DNA of 64,000 nucleotides from Phenylobacterium glaciei (lineage in GTDB: Bacteria > Pseudomonadota > Alphaproteobacteria > Caulobacterales > Caulobacteraceae), in contig NZ_JAGSGD010000001.1 in assembly GCF_016772415.1 (NCBI RefSeq), forward strand, positions 1,364,001-1,428,000, in the 5' to 3' direction. Of this stretch, positions 46,094 to 53,528 are shown piece by piece. Every line of letters starts with the position of its first letter. Position 1 is the first letter of the stretch. A program made the position numbers and the translations under genes. The notes beneath the pieces are model-generated. The model was given only the letters and a program-made list of their open reading frames with translations, did no database searches and was not told the origin of the DNA.

Positions 46094-47113
46094 TCAAGCT
46101 CTGCTTGATAGAGCCCGAAGCGCCATCCGGTCTCCGCCGAGAGTCGCAGTGGTTTGGGTGTCCTGATCGGAACGGGGTAGGCCGCACGGGCCTGCCGCGA
46201 GTTCGCAACCGCAAGCCTCGTCCAGCAGGAAGTCGCGGAACGCCGCCATGCTCTGAGAGGGCGGGCGACGCCATTTCAGGGCGTAGACCTGACGCGGCGT
46301 CGCCGAGATCCTATCGGGGAACGGCTTGATCAGCCGTCCGGCCGCTAATTCGGCGTCGATCATCGGCGAGCGCCCCAAGGCGACACCAAGGCCATCAATC
46401 GCTGCCGTGATGGCAAGGCTCGCGTCGCCAAACCGGGACCAGCGCGCCGTCGGTTCCGGGATCCCCAGGCGAGACAGCCAGTGGCCCCAACCAAACTCTG
46501 GAGGCTGTGGCGCCGACCCTTCGCACTCGATCAATCGGCACGCCGACAAATCGGCCGGGGTCTTGAGTCGCCTGTCCTGCGCGAAGCCAGGCGAACAAAC
46601 CGGCATAACCCGTTCGCTCAGGAGCCAGATTTCGTCATCCCGCGCTGTCTGACGAGCATCGCGGAGCACGATTGCAGCGTCGAGACCCAGTCGCTCAAGG
46701 TCTGGATCATCATCCACGGTGGCCAAGCGCACCTCGACTTCCGGCGCCCGCATCGCGAAACGGCCGAGACGCGGCACAAGCCACCACGCGGCGAAGGACG
46801 CGGGCGCACCAATCGCCAGTACGCCGACGCGGCGCCGAGCGCGGATCCGCTCCGCGGCCAGCAGAATGCTGTCCAGGCCAGCCCTCGCCCCGTCCAGCAG
46901 GGTGCGCCCCTCGGTTGTCAGTACGATGCTGGTTCGATCTCGGATTAGCAGCCGAGCGCCCAGGCTCTGCTCAAGCTGAGCGATCTGGCGGCTGATCGCG
47001 CTCTGGGTCAGACCGAGTTCCGCGCCGGCGCGCGTAAAACCCTGGTTGCGGACGACCGCCTCGAACGTACGGAGCGTGTTGAGCGGCGGCAGGGCGCGGT
47101 AGGGGGAAGGCAT
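46094..47113 (-). CDS. LysR family transcriptional regulator (GcvA-like)
   Basis: 339 aa. N-terminal winged helix (LNTLRTFEAVVRNQGFTRAGAELGLTQSAISRQIAQLEQ) and a C-terminal periplasmic-binding-like domain with GWGHWLSRLG, the GcvA-group block. The last 30 residues are atypical for LysR and may not be conserved. It is divergent from the membrane protein and VOC genes and probably regulates them through the 108-bp region between. Confidence 0.85.
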   Translation of the reverse strand: MPSPYRALPPLNTLRTFEAVVRNQGFTRAGAELGLTQSAISRQIAQLEQSLGARLLIRDRTSIVLTTEGRTLLDGARAGLDSILLAAERIRARRRVGVLAIGAPASFAAWWLVPRLGRFAMRAPEVEVRLATVDDDPDLERLGLDAAIVLRDARQTARDDEIWLLSERVMPVCSPGFAQDRRLKTPADLSACRLIECEGSAPQPPEFGWGHWLSRLGIPEPTARWSRFGDASLAITAAIDGLGVALGRSPMIDAELAAGRLIKPFPDRISATPRQVYALKWRRPPSQSMAAFRDFLLDEACGCELAAGPCGLPRSDQDTQTTATLGGDRMALRALSSRA

Positions 47114-47221
47114 GCCCCCATGATTTCACATCATGGCAGCAGTCCAAATGAGCATTTTTCTCTGCGGTGCAGAATTGCGATCATCTGCCTAGGGAATGTA
47201 TGCGGTTGGATTTGAGGGATC

Positions 47222-47731
47222 ATGACGAGCGATCGCAATCTTTTCCGGGTGGCGGGCGTCGCCGCTGCGGCGGGCGCTTTTGCGCGGCTGGCCGTCCCGG
47301 GGGTCTCTCGCGGTGTGGAGGTCAGTGAGAGGACCTATCTCGGCATTGATCTCTTGATCCTGCTCAGCCTCTTTGGGCTGTTTGCTTCTCAAGATCGGCT
47401 CCGGCGCGGGGTGGGACCTTGGGGGTTTGGGATCGCCGTGTTCGGCTTGCTCCTGATACGGACCGGAACCCGGATCGGCCCCTTTGCGACCTATACCTTC
47501 GGCACCGCGGTGCTCGCCTTGGGGCTGGCCTTGATGGGCGCGATGATCATCCGCTCCGGCGGGTGGGCTGCGGCGACTGGAGGTGCGTGGATCGCCTCGC
47601 TTGTCGTGGGTCTTCTCGGAACCCTCCTGCACACGCAGGCCGGTTTCCTGATCGCTTCGGTGCTCTTTGTCTTGGGCTTGGGCTCCGCCGCTGGCGTCCT
47701 GTTCACTCAAGGATCGCGGGTGTCCACATGA
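47222..47731 (+). CDS. Small integral membrane protein of unknown function
   Basis: 169 aa, with about five hydrophobic segments (YLGIDLLILLSLFGLF, GFGIAVFGLLLI, AVLALGLALMGAM, WIASLVVGLLGTLL, FLIASVLFVLGLG). No catalytic motif is visible. It overlaps the VOC gene start by 4 bases (ATGA) and so forms an operon with it. Target of the divergent LysR regulator by position. Confidence 0.75.
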   Translation: MTSDRNLFRVAGVAAAAGAFARLAVPGVSRGVEVSERTYLGIDLLILLSLFGLFASQDRLRRGVGPWGFGIAVFGLLLIRTGTRIGPFATYTFGTAVLALGLALMGAMIIRSGGWAAATGGAWIASLVVGLLGTLLHTQAGFLIASVLFVLGLGSAAGVLFTQGSRVST

Positions 47732-48123
47732 CAGACGTCGCCGTCCTGCGCGTGGCGCGCCCGACAGACGACATTGACGCGCTGTTGCCGTTCTATCGAG
47801 ACGGCCTCGGGCTCGACTTGCTCTACCGGTTCACGGACCACGAGGGGTTTGATGGCGTGATGCTTGGAAGCGAAGGTGCGCCTTACCATTTCGAGTTCAC
47901 ACGATCGCAGGCGCATCGGGCAGGGAGAGCCCCAACCGCTGACCATCTCATCGTATTCTACCTGCCCGACGACGGCCGGTGGCGTGCGGCCGTGGCTAGA
48001 ATGAAACAGGTCGGCTTCTCACCTGTCGCCGCCTTCAATCCCTATTGGGACGGGCAGGGTGTGACCTTCGAGGACTCCGATGGCTATCGCGTGGTTCTGC
48101 AGAACGGCGCCTGGCCGACTTGA
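47728..48123 (+). CDS. VOC/glyoxalase family protein
   Basis: 131 aa. A VOC fold (VLRVARPTDDIDALLPFYRDGLGLDLLYRF; VTFEDSDGYRVVLQN at the end). The metal-binding histidine at the opening is absent (RVARP), but YHFEFTR supplies a central one, so the metal site may be incomplete. Translationally coupled to the membrane protein gene. Function unknown; possibly detoxification or binding. Confidence 0.75.
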   Translation: MTDVAVLRVARPTDDIDALLPFYRDGLGLDLLYRFTDHEGFDGVMLGSEGAPYHFEFTRSQAHRAGRAPTADHLIVFYLPDDGRWRAAVARMKQVGFSPVAAFNPYWDGQGVTFEDSDGYRVVLQNGAWPT

Positions 48124-48160
48124 GACTATAGCGTGCCTGATAAGCCTCTCGCACAGACCC

Positions 48161-48182
48161 GAAATGATATTGTGTCACCGAG
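48161..48182. repeat. Single degenerate REP arm
   Basis: GAAATGATATTGTGTCACCG at 48161-48180 resembles the right-arm consensus (GATATCA-GTCACCG). It has no partner. Confidence 0.4.
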
Positions 48183-48197
48183 GCGCGGCCGGATGCG

Positions 48198-48269
48198 CCG
48201 GACTCCGCGACACCCTGACGGCCACTTGTCGGCCTTCGTGGGCCGGCCGTGGCGCTCGCAACACCTGAC
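48198..48269. repeat. 72-bp direct repeat, copy 2
   Basis: Identical over 72 bases with 45722-45793, in the same direction. It follows a REP arm by 16 bases, whereas at copy 1 the REP arms lie after the repeat. Confidence 0.9.
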
Positions 48270-48358
48270 GCCGCAAGGGGGCGTTGGCCAGCGTCGGCCC
48301 GTGGAGGGGCTTGTCTTCCCTCCGCGGCCGCCGACAGGTGAGCTCGGCTCGGGGTCGG

Positions 48359-49375
48359 CTAGCGAATACCCCGCGTCACGGCGCGCGCGACGTCGGCCAC
48401 GACCTTCTCGTTGGCCGCGTCGCCCAGGGTCGAGCCCGACAGGAACACCGCCACCGCGTAGCGCCGCCCGCCCGGCAGGGTGACGATGCCGACGTCGTTG
48501 ACCGCCGGGTTCATCCCCAAGTCGGTGCGCGCGGTCCCGGTCTTGTGGGCCAGGCGCGAGCCCGCGGGGAAGCCCGCCTTCAGCCGGTCCTGGCCTGTGG
48601 TGGTCTCCGTCATCATCTCCAGCAGCAGCTTCTTGGAGGCCGGCGACAGCAGCTCACCGTCGTCCAGCTTGTCGAGGAAGGTCAGGACACCGCGCGGGGT
48701 GGCGGTGTCCTGCGGGTCGGAGAGGTAGGCGGCCACGGCCTTGCGCCGGGTCTCCGGCGGCACGCTGGCGAAGGCCGTCATATAGGCCTGCGTGCCCTTC
48801 CAGGCGGGGCGGAAGGAGGCCATCCCGACGCTGTCGGGCTGCAGCTGGCGCTCATAGCGGTCGACGCGGATCTCCTCGACCTTCTTGCCCACCAGCCAGG
48901 CGGTGACCGCGCCCGGCCCGCCGATCTTCTTCATCAGCACGTCGGCGGCGGTGTTGTCCGAGACGCCGACGGCGGCGACCAGAAGTTCGCGCACGGTGTA
49001 GTCGCGGCGGCCCGGATAGGCGTCGGCGATGGGGCTCTTGGGGGGCGACAGCTCCTGCTCGGTGAGAATGATGGGATCGTCCAGCTTCAGGCGGCCGGCG
49101 TCCACCTCGGCCAGGACCGCGGCCCCCAACGGCGCCTTGAACACGCTCTGCATGGGGAAGCGGCGCTCGCCGTTGAAGTCCCAGCTCTCGCCGCTCTCCA
49201 GGTTCATCACGCCCACCCCCAGCACGCCCGGCCGCGCCCGCTCGGCGATCTGCGCCACCTCGGTGGTGAGCTGGGGCATGTTCAGGCGCGGGGTCTCCGA
49301 GGCCGTCTGGGGCGAGCCCGAGCCACAGGCGGAAAGGGCCAGTGAGGCGAGCGAAAGGATCAGGGGGAGACGCAT
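48359..49375 (-). CDS. Class A beta-lactamase, lipoprotein
   Basis: 338 aa from the ATG at 49375. A lipoprotein signal (SLASLALSACGSG) precedes a class A serine beta-lactamase: S77-VF-K80 (S-x-x-K), S139-DN, the omega-loop glutamate in RYERQLQ (Glu175, in place of the usual Glu166), and HKTGT. The asparagine after it (usually Asn170 of ExxLN) is glutamine. It would hydrolyse penicillins or cephalosporins in the periplasm from an anchored position. It may be intrinsic to the genus rather than an acquired resistance gene. Nothing mobile is adjacent. Confidence 0.85.
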   Translation of the reverse strand: MRLPLILSLASLALSACGSGSPQTASETPRLNMPQLTTEVAQIAERARPGVLGVGVMNLESGESWDFNGERRFPMQSVFKAPLGAAVLAEVDAGRLKLDDPIILTEQELSPPKSPIADAYPGRRDYTVRELLVAAVGVSDNTAADVLMKKIGGPGAVTAWLVGKKVEEIRVDRYERQLQPDSVGMASFRPAWKGTQAYMTAFASVPPETRRKAVAAYLSDPQDTATPRGVLTFLDKLDDGELLSPASKKLLLEMMTETTTGQDRLKAGFPAGSRLAHKTGTARTDLGMNPAVNDVGIVTLPGGRRYAVAVFLSGSTLGDAANEKVVADVARAVTRGIR

Positions 49376-49436
49376 GTTGGCGACCTTAGCGCAAAGCGCT
49401 CTTGCCATTCAGGGCGCAAGGGACTGAAAACGCGCC

Positions 49437-50216
49437 ATGTCCACAGGTTCCCCGCCCTGCATCATCCTCAATGCGCCGCAACTCGCCCAGAACATCGGGG
49501 CGGTCGCCCGCGCCATGGCCAATTTCGGCCTGTCCGACCTGCGCCTGGTCAATCCCCGCGACGGCTGGCCCCAGGAGCGGGCCTGGTCCTCGGCTTCGGG
49601 CGCCGAGTGGCCGCTGAACGCCGCCCGGGTCTATGACAGCGTCGAGGCGGCCATCGCCGACCTGCACCTGGTCTACGCGACGACGGCCCGGCCCCGTGAG
49701 CTGCAGCTGCCCATCCTCACCCCGCGCGAGGCGGCCGGGAACCTGATCGCCGAGGTGGCCGAGGGCCGCAAGGTGGGCCTGTTGTTCGGTGGCGAGCGGG
49801 CAGGGCTGGAGACCGCCGACATCGCGCTCTGCCAGGCGGTGGTCACCCTGCCCATCGATCCGCGCTTCCGGTCGCTGAACCTGGCCCAGGCGGTGATCAT
49901 CCTGGCCTATGAGTGGCGCATGACCCAGGCGACCGGCGCGCCGGCCATTTTCCGCGACGCCCCGCCGCCCGCCGAGGCCGCCGCCATGCAGGGCCTCTAC
50001 GACCACTTCGAGCAGGAGCTGGAGGCTGCGGGCTTCTTCCATCCGCCGGAGAAGAAGCCGTCGATGATGCAGAACCTGCGCTCGGCGCTCGGCCGCGCCC
50101 GGTTCTCCGACCAGGAGGTACGCACCTTCCGCGGCGTGGTCACCGCCCTATCTAAGGGCCGCGGCCGCGCCCTGCATAAGCTCGCCCGCGAGAAGGCCAA
50201 GCAAGACACGGAGTAG
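49437..50216 (+). CDS. trmJ: TrmJ-like tRNA (Cm32/Um32) 2'-O-methyltransferase
   Basis: 259 aa. A SPOUT/TrmH-fold methyltransferase with the knot motifs NIGAVARAMANFG, LLFGGERAGL and LNLAQAVIILAYEW. The C-terminal extension (KKPSMMQNLRSALGRARFSDQEVRTFRGV) is like TrmJ, which modifies position 32 of tRNA. An rRNA target cannot be excluded. It is followed after 5 bases by the nitronate monooxygenase gene. Confidence 0.75.
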   Translation: MSTGSPPCIILNAPQLAQNIGAVARAMANFGLSDLRLVNPRDGWPQERAWSSASGAEWPLNAARVYDSVEAAIADLHLVYATTARPRELQLPILTPREAAGNLIAEVAEGRKVGLLFGGERAGLETADIALCQAVVTLPIDPRFRSLNLAQAVIILAYEWRMTQATGAPAIFRDAPPPAEAAAMQGLYDHFEQELEAAGFFHPPEKKPSMMQNLRSALGRARFSDQEVRTFRGVVTALSKGRGRALHKLAREKAKQDTE

Positions 50217-50221
50217 GCGTC

Positions 50222-51296
50222 ATGGACTTTGCGGCCTTCCTGCACGCCCTGCCGATCCCGATCCTGCAGGCGCCGATGGTGGGCGCCTCGTCGCCGGAGA
50301 TGGCGGTGGCGGTGTCGAAGGCCGGAGGGTTGGGCGCGCTTGGCGCAGGAGGTCTTGCGCCCGCCGACATCGCGCCGGCGGTGGCGGCCCTGAGGGCGGC
50401 GACCGATCGGCCCTTCGGCGTGAACCTGTTCATCAATCCCGTGGCCGCGCCGGGCGCCGAGGTGGTGGACGCGGCTCTCGAACGCCTGGCCCCCTGGTAC
50501 GCCGAGCTGGGCGCGCCGCTGCCGGCCCAGCCCAACGACTACGCCCCGGACTTTGAGGGCCAGTTCGCGGCCCTGGTGCGCGCGGCGCCGGCGGTGGCCT
50601 CCTTCACCTTCTCCATCCTCACCAAGGCTCAGGTCGACGCCCTGCACGCGGCGGGCTGCTATGTGGTCGGCACCGCCACCACGGTGGCTGAGGCCCGCGC
50701 CTGGGCCGCGGTCGGGGCCGACGGGATCAGCGCCCAGGGCGCCGAGGCGGGGGGCCATCGTGGTCATTTCCTGGCCGAAACCCAGGCCAGCCTGGTCGGG
50801 ACCATGGCGCTCGTCGCCACCATCCGCGCCGCCGTCGATATCCCGGTGATCGCGGCGGGCGGGATCATGGATGGGAGGGGCGTGGCCGCGGCCCTGGCGC
50901 TGGGCGCTGACGCCGTCCAGATGGGCACCGCCTTCCTGCTGGCCGACCAGACCGTGATCAGCGCCCCCTGGCGCGGGGCGCTGAAGACCGCCGGTGATGA
51001 TCCCACCCGGCTGACCCGGGCCTTCACCGGCCGCCATGCGCGCGGGATCGAGAACCGCTTCATGCGCGAGATGCGCGAGGTCGAGGACGAGGTCCCGGCC
51101 TATCCGGTCCAGAACCGCCTGACCCAGCCCCTGCGCGCCGCCGCCGCCAAGGCAGGCGACGCCCAGATGCTGTCCCTGTGGGCCGGGCAGGGCGTCAGGC
51201 TTGCGAAGGTCGGCGATGCGGGCGAAGATGGTCAGCCATTGGTGGGAGGAGGCCAAGCAGGCCTCCCAGGCCCTCGCCGAACGGGTGGGCCGCTAG
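50222..51296 (+). CDS. Nitronate monooxygenase-like flavoprotein with apparent 3' frameshift
   Basis: The frame encodes a class I NMO/2-nitropropane dioxygenase-like FMN enzyme (IPILQAPMVGASSPEMAVAV, ISAQGAEAGGHRGHF, IAAGGIMDGRGVAAALALGAD) that oxidises alkyl nitronates. Until about LSLWAGQGVRL (position 51200) it is normal. The reading frame then continues through non-coding DNA and a palindrome to 51487, whereas the +1 frame reads AMRAKMVSHWWEEAKQASQ to a TAG at 51294-51296, which is the expected C-terminal helix. So one base is probably inserted, or two missing, near 51195-51215, a real mutation or a sequencing error. Confidence 0.75.
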
Positions 51297-51297
51297 A

Positions 51298-51341
51298 GCG
51301 TGACAGCCTGAAGTGGACACCGGTTCAGGCGACCGTCACGC
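51298..51341. repeat. 44-bp palindromic repeat, copy 1
   Basis: GCGTGAC...GTCACGC outer arms, with GCCTGAA pairing with TTCAGGC inside. The same 44-base element, with three changes in the centre, lies at 59887-59930. Here it directly follows the C-terminal end of the nitronate monooxygenase gene. Confidence 0.8.
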
Positions 51342-51366
51342 TCCAAGAAAATATGGGAGAGAGACA

Positions 51367-52617
51367 ATGGCGAAGACTGACCTGGCCGCCTTACAGGCCG
51401 CCGCCCGCGACGCCTGGCTCTTCACCCTGCCGCTGGTGGAGATCGCCACCACCCGGGCCCGCGGCCAGGCCAACGGTTCGCCGATGAACGTCTTTGGCCA
51501 CATGCGCCGGCTGGCCGACCACAAGGCCCGGGCGGTGACGACGCCCAACAACGACACCTTCTATTCCACCGCCCAGGTGGACCTGTCCCACGGCCCGGTG
51601 ACGATCAATGTCCCGGCCACCGGTGAGCGCTATTTCTCCCTAGCCCTGATGGACGCCTACACCAACAACTTCGCCATCCTGGGGACCCGCACCACGGGAC
51701 CAGACGGCGGGACCTTCACCCTGGTGGGGCCGACCGAGGCCGCCGAGGGCCCCAACGTCGTCCGTTCGCCCACCAACCATGTCTGGGCGCTGGCCCGCAT
51801 TCTGGTGGACGGCCCACACGATGTGGAGGGCGCCAAGGCGGTGCAGCACGGTCTCTCCATGCAGGGCCCCGAGGTTCCGTTTCCCGGCCCCTTCGCCCAT
51901 CGCGGCGCGCCCTGGGGCGAATATTTCGAGACCGCCGCCAAGTTGATGGCGCTGAACCCGCCCCAGGTTTCCGACCGCGCCTTCCTGGCCGGCATTGCGC
52001 CGCTCGGTCTCGCCGACTTCGACTCCACGCGGTTCTCAGCCGAAGAGATCGCGGCCATCGAGGCCGGCGTCGCCGAGGCCCGCGCCGCCGCGCGGAAGGG
52101 TGGCCTCTCGGGCGCGGGCTTCACGGACGGCTGGTCCTACCCCTCGGCGCGGCTGGGGGACTTCGCCCAGGACTACGGCCTGCGCGCCTCGGTGGCGGTC
52201 TCGGGCCTGGCGGCCCTGCCGCCGGCTGAGGCCATGTACATGCGCGCCGAGGGTGACCTGAAGGGCGCGCTGTTCGACGGAAACAAGGCCTGGCGGCTGC
52301 ACTTCCCGGCGGGCGGCCTGCTGCCGGTCAATTCCTTCTGGTCGCTCAGCCTCTATGAGGCGACGCCGGACGGGCAGTTCTTCTTCACCGACAATCCCCT
52401 GAACCGCTACGCCATCGGCGACCGCACCGAGGGTCTGGTCACGGCGCCCGACGGCTCGCTGGACATCTGGATCGGCCATGAGGACCCCGGCGGAGACCGC
52501 AGCGCCAACTGGCTGCCCGCGCCGGCCGGCCCCTTCGCCCTCTTCATGCGCGCCTATCTGCCGAAGACGGAGCTGCTGGAGGGCGGCTACCGCCTGCCGC
52601 CGGTCGTGGCGGCCTAG
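51367..52617 (+). CDS. DUF1254/DUF1214 family protein
   Basis: 416 aa from the ATG at 51367 (GGGAGAGA just upstream). Family signature near the start (RGQANGSPMNVFGHMRRLADHKARAVTTPNNDTFYSTAQVDLS read in parts) and the DUF1214-type end (SFWSLSLYE, NRYAIGDRT, PLPxAP-like LPAPAGPFALFMRAYLPK). This widespread family has no agreed enzymatic role. No signal peptide at this start. Confidence 0.85.
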   Translation: MAKTDLAALQAAARDAWLFTLPLVEIATTRARGQANGSPMNVFGHMRRLADHKARAVTTPNNDTFYSTAQVDLSHGPVTINVPATGERYFSLALMDAYTNNFAILGTRTTGPDGGTFTLVGPTEAAEGPNVVRSPTNHVWALARILVDGPHDVEGAKAVQHGLSMQGPEVPFPGPFAHRGAPWGEYFETAAKLMALNPPQVSDRAFLAGIAPLGLADFDSTRFSAEEIAAIEAGVAEARAAARKGGLSGAGFTDGWSYPSARLGDFAQDYGLRASVAVSGLAALPPAEAMYMRAEGDLKGALFDGNKAWRLHFPAGGLLPVNSFWSLSLYEATPDGQFFFTDNPLNRYAIGDRTEGLVTAPDGSLDIWIGHEDPGGDRSANWLPAPAGPFALFMRAYLPKTELLEGGYRLPPVVAA

Positions 52618-52639
52618 GTCCGGTTTCTTCGACCCGGGA

Positions 52640-53416
52640 TCACGCCGTCGCGGCCGCCTCGACGATGCGGACGCCATGGGCTTCGCAGACTGCCGCCAGC
52701 GCAGGGCTGCTCATGTGGTCGGTGGCGAAGACGTCGACCTCGCTGATATGGCCGATCCGCACCGGGGCCGGGCGGCCGAGCTTGGAGCTGTCGGCGGCCA
52801 GGATCACCTGCCGGGCGTTGTGGATGATCGCCTGCGAGACCTGGACCTCGTTCATGTCGAAATCCAGCAGCGTCCCGTCCTCGTCGATGGCTGAGGCCCC
52901 GATGATGGCGAAGTCGACCTTGAAGCTCTTGATGAACTCCACGGCGAAGGCGCCGACCGAGGCGCGGTCCAACTGGCGCACCCGGCCGCCCACCACGATC
53001 ACCTCGATGTCGGGGTTCCGATACAGCAGGTCGACGACGTTGAGATTGTTGGTGATCACCAGCAGCTTGCGGCGGGTGGCCAGCGCGCGCGCCACCTCCT
53101 CGGTGGTGGTGCCGATGTTGATGAAGATCGACGCCTTGTCGGGGATCAGCCCGGCCACCACCTCGCCGATCGCCTGTTTCTCGGCTTTCGCCAGGACGCG
53201 CCGGGCTTCATAGGCCAGGTTGTCGATGCCCGAGGTGATGACCGCGCCGCCGTGGACCCTGGCCAGCAGGCTGTCGGCCGACAGGTCGTTGAGGTCCTTG
53301 CGGATCGTCTGAGGCGTGACGTCGAGCCGCTCCGCCAGGAAGTCGACCGTCACCTTGCCCGTCTGGCGGGCGATCTCAAGTATGGCCTTGTGCCTGTCGG
53401 CGACGGCGCCTGCCAT
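52640..53416 (-). CDS. DeoR/GlpR-type transcriptional regulator
   Basis: 258 aa. N-terminal HTH (ILEIARQTGKVTVDFLAERLDVTPQTIRKDLNDLS) and a sugar-phosphate-sensing C-terminal domain with FINIGTTTEEVARAL, the phosphate-binding block, and HISEVDVFATD at the end. It resembles GlpR, the repressor of glycerol-3-phosphate genes, but no glp gene is in the window. It ends just after the DUF1254 gene and is followed upstream by a TonB-dependent receptor. Targets are unknown. Confidence 0.9.
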   Translation of the reverse strand: MAGAVADRHKAILEIARQTGKVTVDFLAERLDVTPQTIRKDLNDLSADSLLARVHGGAVITSGIDNLAYEARRVLAKAEKQAIGEVVAGLIPDKASIFINIGTTTEEVARALATRRKLLVITNNLNVVDLLYRNPDIEVIVVGGRVRQLDRASVGAFAVEFIKSFKVDFAIIGASAIDEDGTLLDFDMNEVQVSQAIIHNARQVILAADSSKLGRPAPVRIGHISEVDVFATDHMSSPALAAVCEAHGVRIVEAAATA

Positions 53417-53528
53417 GGGGTCTGGGGAACTCGTTCGCTGTGAAGCCCGATAGTGAGGGGGTTGGCGCCCGTGCGCAACCAGGGCCGGCGCGCCGCGGAG
53501 GACGCGACGCACCGGCCCCTCGCTCCCC

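Noticed and set aside
51297..51487. The readthrough tail of the nitronate monooxygenase frame
   Set aside because: It runs through a dispersed palindrome and into the next gene's start in the wrong frame; the expected C-terminus is in the +1 frame.
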